Assembly (NCBI GenBank): GCA_020433805.1
Contig: JAGRBZ010000020.1
Coordinates: forward strand, 1 to 42,450
Length of the DNA stretch: 42,450 bases
Reading direction: 5' to 3'
Source of the DNA: Anaerolineae bacterium
GTDB taxonomy: Bacteria > Chloroflexota > Anaerolineae > 4572-78 > J111
Shown here in pieces: positions 1 to 7,421 of this stretch. Every line of letters begins with the position of its first letter. The first letter of the stretch is position 1. A program made the position numbers and the translations under genes. Under the pieces are notes generated by a model that saw only the letters and a program-made list of their open reading frames with translations, was not told the origin of the DNA and made no database searches.

Positions 1-1359
1 GATGTGGTTCATCAAAATCTGGGTATTACCGGGGTGGGCGTCAACGTGGCCGTGTTAGATACCGGCGTCGATGCGACTCATCCGGATATCGGCCCGGCGC
101 TGGTTGCGCAGCACTGTTTCAATCGGGGCAACTGCCCGCCCAACGGCGGCGATGAAGGGGAAAGCGCTCAGGATGAAAATGGGCACGGCACGCACGTTTC
201 CGGTATCGTGGTGGGGCGAGGCAGCGTCAGCCCGGCAGGTATTGCGCCGCAGGCCGGGTTGGTGGCCGTGAGGGTTTTAGGCAGCAACGGTGTCGGCTTT
301 AGCTCCGACGTTGTCGCCGGTATCGATTGGATTATCGCCAACCAATCGACCTTAAACGTAACCGCCATCAACCTGAGTTTGGGCGGCGGCGCTTACGAAG
401 GCACGTGCGATGAGGCCGATGCCAACACGATGCTGTATGCCGCCGCCGCTGAGGCAGCCCGGCAGGCGGACATCGCCATTTTCGCAGCGTCGGGCAACGG
501 AGCAGAGGCTAATAAGATGACTTCACCCGGCTGTGTGTCGGGCATAATTTCTGTCGGTAGCGTGTATGATACAGCCTCAAGTAATTTTAATTGGGGCAGT
601 TGTGTCGATGAATTGGTAACGGTCGATCAAGTGGCCTGCTCCAGCAACAGCAGTTCGGCTCTCGATTTGCTGGCTCCGGGCGTTTTGATCACCTCTACAA
701 GCTTGGGCGGCGGTCAGGGTACCAAATCGGGTACTTCGATGGCGACGCCGCACGCGGCAGCAATCGCGGCTCTGCTGGCCGAAGCCAACTCCAATTTGAC
801 CGCCGCTGAAATAATAACCGTTTTGCAAAATACCGGCGTGCCGGTAACCGACAGCCGAACGGGCCGTGCCGTGCCGCGTATCGATGCGCTGGCCGCGGTA
901 TCAAGCGTCATTACCAAACAGACAACCACGTTCTCCGGCACAATTTTATTGCAAGGTCGCACCGATCACAGCGGCACGGATATCGTCTTGACGGAAACCG
1001 TTTGTGCGGAGCCGGGATCATCGTCGCTCACTACAATCACAAATGCCAATGGCCGCTTTGAAATTACAGTTGCTGATGAGCAAGATATTGCTTGTTTACG
1101 AGCGACGCATCCCGGCTACCTAACAGCGCAACAGAGTTTACCCAATGAAGATATTGGAACGTTTACCCTGCTGGGCGGCGATGCCAATAATGATGCGGTC
1201 ATCGATATTTTAGATTTGGCTTTGATTGCCACGTTGTATCGCACTACCGATGTCACAGCCGACATCAATGGTGATGGAACCGTTAATATTTTCGATCTGG
1301 TAATTACGGCGTCAAATTACCAGGAACGTGGCCCGATTATTATCGGGCTGGCAGAATAA
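1..1359 (+). CDS. S8 (subtilisin) family serine protease with C-terminal dockerin-type repeats, 5' partial
   Basis: Secreted subtilisin-like endopeptidase, cut by the left edge: the frame is open from base 1, and the GTG at position 4 is simply the first possible start in view, so the signal peptide and prodomain must lie upstream. Numbering from that GTG, the catalytic triad is Asp19 (VLDTGVD), His61 (NGHGTHVSG) and Ser245 (SGTSMATPH), all intact. Residues about 305-375 look like a small beta-sandwich (FSGTILLQGR, then HPGYLTAQQ). Residues about 390-440 hold two dockerin-type calcium loops (GGDANNDAVIDILDLA and ADINGDGTVNIFDL). The protein ends just after this module. The same pair of domains recurs in the next gene. 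The family is certain; the substrate is unknown. No terminator is evident after the stop; an inverted-repeat element follows. Confidence 0.93.
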   Translation, partial: DVVHQNLGITGVGVNVAVLDTGVDATHPDIGPALVAQHCFNRGNCPPNGGDEGESAQDENGHGTHVSGIVVGRGSVSPAGIAPQAGLVAVRVLGSNGVGFSSDVVAGIDWIIANQSTLNVTAINLSLGGGAYEGTCDEADANTMLYAAAAEAARQADIAIFAASGNGAEANKMTSPGCVSGIISVGSVYDTASSNFNWGSCVDELVTVDQVACSSNSSSALDLLAPGVLITSTSLGGGQGTKSGTSMATPHAAAIAALLAEANSNLTAAEIITVLQNTGVPVTDSRTGRAVPRIDALAAVSSVITKQTTTFSGTILLQGRTDHSGTDIVLTETVCAEPGSSSLTTITNANGRFEITVADEQDIACLRATHPGYLTAQQSLPNEDIGTFTLLGGDANNDAVIDILDLALIATLYRTTDVTADINGDGTVNIFDLVITASNYQERGPIIIGLAE

Positions 1360-1450
1360 AACACCCCTTTGGCTTAACCTGTTCCTTAACAACCGGATAA
1401 CCTTTCTACGACGAAGAATAATGAACCCAAGCTGTCACCTTGCTGCGAGC

Positions 1451-1547
1451 AAGACCTGACAGGTTTTGCAAATTCTGTTCCGAGAGAAATGAAGACATTC
1501 GGGCTATTTAGTTGCATTAAGGGGTGTTCGAAAACCTGTCAGGTCTT
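1451..1547. repeat. 97-bp element bounded by perfect 17-bp inverted repeats
   Basis: The left arm AAGACCTGACAGGTTTT (1451-1467) is the exact reverse complement of the right arm AAAACCTGTCAGGTCTT (1531-1547). Each arm is itself nearly palindromic (ACCTG-A-CAGGT). The 63 bases between the arms code for nothing recognisable. It lies between two co-directional genes, in a place where a palindromic intergenic repeat or small non-autonomous element would be tolerated. No second copy was noticed elsewhere in the window. Confidence 0.75.
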
Positions 1548-1593
1548 ATAAGAGGCAACTTGAGTTAACTAAGAAGATTCTGGAGAGAGTCCT

Positions 1594-3396
1594 ATGAGGC
1601 ATTCAACACAAACCGGGTTCTATTCGGGTATCGTTTGGGCTATTGTTATCGGTATGATAATGACGATGATGGCGGCTGCCATGTTGGTGAGCGAATCACA
1701 GGAAGCCCTGGCCGCGTCAAATGTGATCCTGACCGGCACGATCGAACTCGAAGGGCGCAATGATAGCAGCAGCGCACTTATTACGGCCGGAACGTATCAA
1801 CTCCAGCCCAACCCGGACGGCACGTTTGAAATGCACCTGGAGGTCGATAACGGCTATTCGATGCACATCGACGCTCCCGGCTATTTGAGCGCAAAAGCCG
1901 AGGCTGTTGTTCAGAGTGACGCAACCCTGGAGATGGGCCACATTACCTTGCTCGGTGGCGATGCTACGGGCGATGATGTGATAGATATCCGCGATCTGGC
2001 CCTTATTGCCGGTTTTTATCACACGTCAGAGCCTCAAGCCGATATTAACGGCGACGCGCTGGTCAACATTATCGATTTGGTTATGACGGCCAACAACTAT
2101 CGCCGCCGAGGCCCCACAATTATTAGCTTGGATGATCCACTTCGCCAGATGATAACTGAGGCCGGGATTACGCCACTCGAACGAGAACCGGAGCCTGATG
2201 GGGCCAAAGTGGCGCTGGGGCGGGCGCTCTTTTTTGATAAAATAATGAGCGGTAATCACGATGTCGCTTGCTCGACGTGTCACTTACCGTTGCAGCATAC
2301 CAGCGATGGCCTGTCGATGTCTATCGGGGTCGGCGGCCTGGATGGCGTAGGCCCCCAGCGTCGTAACGGGCCGGATCGCATTCTGCATCCACGTAATTCG
2401 CCCGATTTGTTTAATCGCGGTCGACCGGAACTGGCGACGATGTTTTGGGACATTCGGATCAACGGTTCTAAGGGTGGTTTTAACAGTCCAGCCGGCGAGA
2501 TGCTGCCCGGTGATGATCTCGACAGCATCCTGGCCGTTTTAGCAATGTTTCCGGTAACGGCTCGTGATGAGATGCGCGGCATGCCGGCTGATTTTGAAAA
2601 ATTCGATAACGAGCTGGCGCTCATCGAGGATGAAGATTTTATTGGTATCTGGGACGCATTGATGGACCGCTTGCTGGCAAACGATGCCTACGTGGCGCTA
2701 TTCAATCAAGCCTATCCTGACCTTTCGACCGATGAACTGGGCTTTCAACACGCTGCGAATGGGATTGCGGCTTTCATTATAAAAGCGTTTACGTTTACCA
2801 ACACCCCCTGGGATCGCTACGTAGCCGGCGAGGAAAACGCCCTATCTGACGAAGCTAAGCAAGGAGCGCTCCTCTTTTTCGGTAAAGCCAGTTGCAATCG
2901 CTGTCACACCGGCAATCTGTTCACCGACCAGCTTACGCATAACCTGGCAATGCCGCAGGTTGGCCCCGGCAACAACAAAGAGCAGCCGGGTATCGATCTG
3001 GGCCGGGCCGGCGAAACCGGCAACAGTGAGGATAGCTATGCTTTTCGCACACCTATGCTGCGCAATGTCGCCCTCACCGGCCCCTGGACTCACGCCGGGG
3101 CTTATACCCGTCTGGAAGCCGTAGTCCGTCATCACCTTAACCCTGAACAAGCGCTGCGAAGTTACGATGCCTCGCAGCTTCGGGCTGATCTTCAGGACAG
3201 TTTCCAAAACGATGAGAGCTACATCAATGCTCAAGTGGCACATTTGGACCCTCTGGTCGCTACTCCCATAGAACTTTCGGAGCGCGAGATGGAGCAGTTA
3301 CGGGCTTTCCTTCAGGCGCTAACCGATCCGGCGGCTGTCAACTTGACCAATGTCGTACCCCAATCGGTGCCAAGCGGACTGCCCATCGATAAATAG
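1594..3396 (+). CDS. Secreted di-haem cytochrome c peroxidase (MauG/CcpA family) with N-terminal dockerin module
   Basis: Predicted to reduce hydrogen peroxide, or to carry out a MauG-like oxidation, outside the cytoplasmic membrane. Residues about 10-34 form a hydrophobic export segment ending near a possible signal-peptidase site (EALAAS). Residues about 44-115 are a beta-sandwich-like domain (VILTGTIELEGR), and about 118-170 a dockerin-type pair (GGDATGDDVIDIRDLA, ADINGDALVNIIDL). The peroxidase part runs from about 185 to 590, with ALGRALFFDK and two c-type haem sites, C226-S-T-C229-H230 and C434-N-R-C437-H438. Both haem motifs are intact. Classical enzymes of this family are about 330-400 residues, so the extra length is the N-terminal module. 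The start ATG follows GGAGAGAG. A terminator hairpin lies 80 bases after the stop. The family is clear; the reducing partner and true substrate are not. Confidence 0.92.
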   Translation: MRHSTQTGFYSGIVWAIVIGMIMTMMAAAMLVSESQEALAASNVILTGTIELEGRNDSSSALITAGTYQLQPNPDGTFEMHLEVDNGYSMHIDAPGYLSAKAEAVVQSDATLEMGHITLLGGDATGDDVIDIRDLALIAGFYHTSEPQADINGDALVNIIDLVMTANNYRRRGPTIISLDDPLRQMITEAGITPLEREPEPDGAKVALGRALFFDKIMSGNHDVACSTCHLPLQHTSDGLSMSIGVGGLDGVGPQRRNGPDRILHPRNSPDLFNRGRPELATMFWDIRINGSKGGFNSPAGEMLPGDDLDSILAVLAMFPVTARDEMRGMPADFEKFDNELALIEDEDFIGIWDALMDRLLANDAYVALFNQAYPDLSTDELGFQHAANGIAAFIIKAFTFTNTPWDRYVAGEENALSDEAKQGALLFFGKASCNRCHTGNLFTDQLTHNLAMPQVGPGNNKEQPGIDLGRAGETGNSEDSYAFRTPMLRNVALTGPWTHAGAYTRLEAVVRHHLNPEQALRSYDASQLRADLQDSFQNDESYINAQVAHLDPLVATPIELSEREMEQLRAFLQALTDPAAVNLTNVVPQSVPSGLPIDK

Positions 3397-3475
3397 AACG
3401 TCAGTAGGCGACAGACTCTGACAGGGCGAAGCTGCGCGAAGGGGCATTGCAACCGGCCGATTAAGTTTTAGACAT

Positions 3476-3505
3476 AGCCGTCCAGAATAGTGGGCGGCTT
3501 TTTTT
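3476..3505 (+). terminator. Rho-independent terminator after the cytochrome c peroxidase gene
   Basis: Stem AGCCGTCC / GGGCGGCT (one G-U pair) with an 8-base loop, followed directly by seven T. It lies 80 bases downstream of the peroxidase stop and upstream of the histidine kinase gene. Confidence 0.8.
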
Positions 3506-3658
3506 GTGCAATAGCCCTTTTGGCACAATTTTGTTTTTTGCGCTGATAATATTTTAACTTTTTTTTTACGATTTTCACATCCAAAGCATATGAATTCCAT
3601 GTTAACTTAAGAGAGGAATTTTATATTATCTGCCGACCTTAGGAGTCATCGTTAGGTT

Positions 3659-5941
3659 ATGGAAATATCTGAAATTATTGTTGTTTCATTCTGTCTTCTT
3701 ATTTTTGCTTCTTTACAAGTACTTACCATGTTGCGCTGGCGCTTGGTGGATACCATTTTTGTTCATCTAGGCGTATGTGTGAGCCTTGGATTTTTTGCTA
3801 ATGTCTGTATGCTCTTGGCTTTGTTGGGGGTAACAAGAACAGCATTGAATTACCAATTATCCATCCAGCTTAGTTTACTGGGAATGATTTTAACCTTCGG
3901 GGGGCTAACGCTCACACTTTTAAAGAAAAGTCGAAACGATTTGTTCATCTATTGGGGTGTGGCGCTGGCAATTTTATTGGCCTGGAGTGCGCTTGCCTTT
4001 AATTTTCAAGGATGGACGAACGTTGCTGCTACTTTTATTACCTCGAACAATTTTGGTTTGCAAAGTGTTAAGCAACTTATGAGCTTTGTGGCCGGCACCG
4101 GCTGGATTATGGCTATTGCTTCGTCACTGGTAAATTTGAGTACCGCGTTTAAGAAACGGCACTCGATGCAGTTTCTTAACCGGCTGCGGTATTGGTTAAT
4201 TGTAACGTTTCTTCTGGGTGCCGCCGGTGTTGGCCTGGTCGTCGATATTGCGCCTGGTTTTGAATGGCTGGCCCTGCCCTTACTCACGGGAGGGATGGCT
4301 CTGGCGACCTACAATATTATTAACTATCAAACACCGGACTTAAAGCTGCTTTTTAATTGGGGCCTCCATTACATCGGCATCATTTTTGTGCTGTCAAGTA
4401 TCACATTAGTTGGGTTGGTTAGTGCGACTCAACTTTACCGCTTTATTTCAAATCGAACCCATCTGCTCATTTGGATGGCTATTTTAGCGGTGGGGATGGC
4501 AGCAGCCTATCGGCCCTTACAGCGATTAGCCAATGTACTGCTCATGCGGATGATTTTTGGCCGGGTGGATCGCGATGAAAAGCAGATGATTCGGCGCTAC
4601 AATCAAGATGTAAGAAATACGCTCGATGTTCAACGGCTCAGTGATGTTACGATGAAATCGATAGTTGAAACGCTTGATGTAGAACGTGGGATTGTCTTTA
4701 TCAACGAACGTACCGGCCGCGGCCCGATTTCTTTGAAACCGTTTTCCACGGTGGGCCTGAAAGATCTTGTCCCTCGATACTTGACCATAAAAAACCCGCT
4801 AGTAAATTATTTGCGTCAAGAAAAGAAAATTCTGAGTCAATATGAAGTGGATGTGCGTCCTGAGTTTCGGACAATGGAAGCTGAGGAGAAGCGTTGGTTA
4901 GAAGCGCTAGAGTTAGAACTGTATGTGCCTGTGTTACGCGGCCCGGAATTGTTAGGCGTACTCGCCGTTGGGCCTCAAAAGAATGGTACTGCTTACAGCA
5001 ATGAGGAGAAAGATTTGCTGGTAATGCTGGCTGAACAAGCCGCCGTAGCCATGGATGGTGCCTTACTCTTTCAACAGTTGTCGACCATTAATGAAGAGGT
5101 TGGACTACTAAACGACCGAATGTCGATAGTTGATAAGAGCAAATCGGAATTCCTTTCGATTGCATCACACGAGTTGAAAACGCCGCTTACGCAAATTCAT
5201 ACCTATTCGCAACTGCTGTTAGATTTAACCGAAGATGACCTTAAGGATGAAGAATATACCAAAAAGGTCTTTGAGGGTATCGCTCGCGGCAGCGAACGGA
5301 TGCGCGACGTTATCGATTTGATGCTCGATGTCAGCGCGGCTGATTTGGGCAGTATGCACCTATTCCCCGGACCGGTCGCCATCAAAGAAGTTTTCGACCA
5401 GGCTATGAAGTCTTATCTGCCTGTGCTCGATCAGCGACGGTTGGCGTTAAGCGAAAATAGTCTGGCTGATCTGCCGTCGATTGAAGCAGATGGAACCCGC
5501 CTGGTACAAATGATGGAAAACTTGATAGGCAATGCTGTAAAATATACGCCTGATGGAGGACAAATTACCGTAGCCGGTCGGCCTACGACAATAGGCGATG
5601 GAGAACCGGCTGTCGAGATTACCATTGCCGACAACGGAATTGGCATCGATCCCAAATATCACGAAACCATTTTTGAAAAGTTCTTTAGGGTTGAAGACTC
5701 TAAAAATCACAGTACGAGCAAAACGAAGTTTAAAGGGGCCGGCCCCGGTTTGGGGTTGACGCTGGTTAAAGCGATTGTGCGGAATCATAATGGTGAAATT
5801 TGGGTGGAAAGTATCGGCCGCGATGAGGTCAATCGGCCGGGGAGCACGTTCCATATTGTGCTCCCGCTTTTGCCGAATTTACCGGAGCGGATAGAACTAC
5901 CGCAGTCCAAAATTATTACGCAGTCGATCACCTACTCCTAA
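3659..5941 (+). CDS. Membrane-bound sensor histidine kinase with GAF domain
   Basis: Autophosphorylating sensor kinase of a two-component system. Residues 1 to about 285 contain roughly eight hydrophobic segments in the membrane. No HAMP domain is visible. Residues about 320-470 form a GAF domain (TLDVERGIVFINE, LLGVLAVGPQ, LAEQAAVAMDGALLF). A HisKA dimerisation helix follows, with the phosphorylation site His504 in SIASHELKTPLTQ. The C-terminal ATPase carries the N box (MMENLIGNAVKYTP), G1 box (IADNGIGID) and G2 box (GAGPGLGLTLVKAIV). All catalytic boxes are intact. AGGAG at 3641-3645 lies 13 bases before the ATG. No response regulator sits beside it, so it is an orphan here; the next gene converges on it with an 11-base gap. 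The stimulus cannot be deduced. Confidence 0.93.
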   Translation: MEISEIIVVSFCLLIFASLQVLTMLRWRLVDTIFVHLGVCVSLGFFANVCMLLALLGVTRTALNYQLSIQLSLLGMILTFGGLTLTLLKKSRNDLFIYWGVALAILLAWSALAFNFQGWTNVAATFITSNNFGLQSVKQLMSFVAGTGWIMAIASSLVNLSTAFKKRHSMQFLNRLRYWLIVTFLLGAAGVGLVVDIAPGFEWLALPLLTGGMALATYNIINYQTPDLKLLFNWGLHYIGIIFVLSSITLVGLVSATQLYRFISNRTHLLIWMAILAVGMAAAYRPLQRLANVLLMRMIFGRVDRDEKQMIRRYNQDVRNTLDVQRLSDVTMKSIVETLDVERGIVFINERTGRGPISLKPFSTVGLKDLVPRYLTIKNPLVNYLRQEKKILSQYEVDVRPEFRTMEAEEKRWLEALELELYVPVLRGPELLGVLAVGPQKNGTAYSNEEKDLLVMLAEQAAVAMDGALLFQQLSTINEEVGLLNDRMSIVDKSKSEFLSIASHELKTPLTQIHTYSQLLLDLTEDDLKDEEYTKKVFEGIARGSERMRDVIDLMLDVSAADLGSMHLFPGPVAIKEVFDQAMKSYLPVLDQRRLALSENSLADLPSIEADGTRLVQMMENLIGNAVKYTPDGGQITVAGRPTTIGDGEPAVEITIADNGIGIDPKYHETIFEKFFRVEDSKNHSTSKTKFKGAGPGLGLTLVKAIVRNHNGEIWVESIGRDEVNRPGSTFHIVLPLLPNLPERIELPQSKIITQSITYS

Positions 5942-5952
5942 AGGGGCTTTTC

Positions 5953-6609
5953 TTAATCTTTAGCGTGACGGTTGATGTGCTCCATAAATTCTGAGCGTGT
6001 TCGGGAGTCTTTTCTAAATGTTCCCAGTACAGCACTGGTGATCATGCTGGCGTTGGCCTTTTTTACGCCGCGCATCATCATACACATGTGAACCCCTTCG
6101 GCCACAACGGCGACGCCGTAGGGTTGTAGCACCTCGTTGATGAAATCAGCGATTTGTTTGGTCATTCGTTCTTGCACTTGTAATCGGCGGGCAAATACTT
6201 CTACTATACGCGGAATTTTGCTGAGACCGATAACTTTATGGTTGGGAATATAGGCCACATGTACTCGGCCAAAAAAAGGCAGCATGTGATGTTCACACAG
6301 GCTGTAAAAGTCAATATCTTTGACAATTACCATATCACTGTAGTCAACCGTAAATATAGCATCGTTGATCAGCTTTATCGGATCAACATGATACCCTTCG
6401 GTTAGCTCGTCATACATGCGGGCGACGCGCTCTGGAGTTCGCTGTAACCCCTCACGTTCAGGATTTTCACCGATCTTGCGCAATATTTTTGTAACGGCTT
6501 TCTCAATACCTGTTTTTCTCTTCTCCGCCTCTTTTTGGTTGCCATTGGGGCTAAATTCAAACGTTTCCCCTAAATATTGTAAATCTAAATTCAATTTGGT
6601 TTCGCTCAT
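5953..6609 (-). CDS. folE: GTP cyclohydrolase I
   Basis: Converts GTP to 7,8-dihydroneopterin triphosphate, the first step towards folate and related pterins. The conserved core is easy to see: [13 protein letters not shown], the zinc- and substrate-site segment [35 protein letters not shown], and [11 protein letters not shown] with the second zinc cysteine. At 218 residues it has the normal size, with a variable N-terminus of about 30 residues. I place the start at the ATG at 6609: its A is also the last base of the upstream folK stop (TGATG), and AAAGGA lies a few bases before it. A TTG one codon earlier is less likely. The 1-nt overlap with folK implies translational coupling in a small folate operon. 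Confidence 0.97.
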   Translation of the reverse strand: MSETKLNLDLQYLGETFEFSPNGNQKEAEKRKTGIEKAVTKILRKIGENPEREGLQRTPERVARMYDELTEGYHVDPIKLINDAIFTVDYSDMVIVKDIDFYSLCEHHMLPFFGRVHVAYIPNHKVIGLSKIPRIVEVFARRLQVQERMTKQIADFINEVLQPYGVAVVAEGVHMCMMMRGVKKANASMITSAVLGTFRKDSRTRSEFMEHINRHAKD

Positions 6610-7187
6610 CAAGTTTTCCTTTCTAAATTTATTGGGTTTAAGTGCGAAAATATAGACGAACTACGCTGAACAAAGTGAGCCAGAACGCGCGAAACATCTT
6701 CTCGTAAAAACATATCTTCGTTGCTAACGTTAAACGATTCGGCAATCTCCTTTAAGGTTTGCCCTGTTTCGGGATGAACATAGTCAGGTGCAATTTCTGC
6801 CAGCGGAAGGGCCACAAAAGGACGTTCTAAAATTTCCGGGTCGGGAATATGACGATCGCCCATTGTAAAAATTTGCCGGTTAAAAAGCATAATGTCGATG
6901 TCGATGGAGCGAGGTGCATTTTTATTGGCTTGCCGAACACGGCCTAATAGTTTTTCGATTTTTCGCAGCGCTCGTTCCTTAAGTTGTTGGGCCGGCAGTT
7001 TTGTTTGAACAATCGCTGCTGCGTTCAGAAAGTTTGCCTGTTTCGTAAACCCCACCGGTTTTGTCTCCCAAACCGATGAAACCGCCAGAAGTTTTGTATG
7101 GCGGGCCAGTAATTCAACCGCCGACTTTATATTTGTTTCCGGTTCGATATTAGAACCTAATGATAAGTAAGCCGTATTGAGCACCAT
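6609..7187 (-). CDS. folK: 2-amino-4-hydroxy-6-hydroxymethyldihydropteridine pyrophosphokinase (HPPK)
   Basis: Transfers pyrophosphate from ATP to 6-hydroxymethyl-7,8-dihydropterin in folate synthesis. Diagnostic segments are [12 protein letters not shown] at the start, [24 protein letters not shown], the metal and substrate signature [10 protein letters not shown], and HPDPEI-like [16 protein letters not shown]. The HPPK domain ends near residue 150; about 35 residues of unrecognised tail follow. GGAGG lies 3 bases before the ATG at 7187 and 6 bases before an in-frame GTG at 7184, so either may be the true start. It is the first gene of the folK-folE pair. folB and folP are not in the window. 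Confidence 0.96.
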   Translation of the reverse strand: MVLNTAYLSLGSNIEPETNIKSAVELLARHTKLLAVSSVWETKPVGFTKQANFLNAAAIVQTKLPAQQLKERALRKIEKLLGRVRQANKNAPRSIDIDIMLFNRQIFTMGDRHIPDPEILERPFVALPLAEIAPDYVHPETGQTLKEIAESFNVSNEDMFLREDVSRVLAHFVQRSSSIFSHLNPINLERKT

Positions 7188-7421
7188 CTTCCTCCATTAT
7201 ATATGACCCAGAAATATATAATTTTTTCTAATAAAGAAGTGTATGCAGCCCTTCTTCAACGTTAAACTGTATATTTTACTAGACGTTTAACTTATGCGGT
7301 AGCTTACCCATGTTTGATTTATGGGGCTGGGAGGTATTTTTTATAAAAATGTTAATAAAAATTAATAGTAGTATTATAGGATAAGAATGAGATTAATAAA
7401 AAATAGGGGAATTGTAGACAA

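Noticed and set aside
3319..3600. 93-codon minus-strand frame across the terminator
   Set aside because: It spans the end of the peroxidase gene and its terminator and has no homology-like motif.
7261..7291. GTTAAAC/GTTTAAC inverted repeat between folK and the PEP-utilising gene
   Set aside because: A 7-bp AT-rich stem in an AT-rich gap is likely by chance and has no T run in a useful place.
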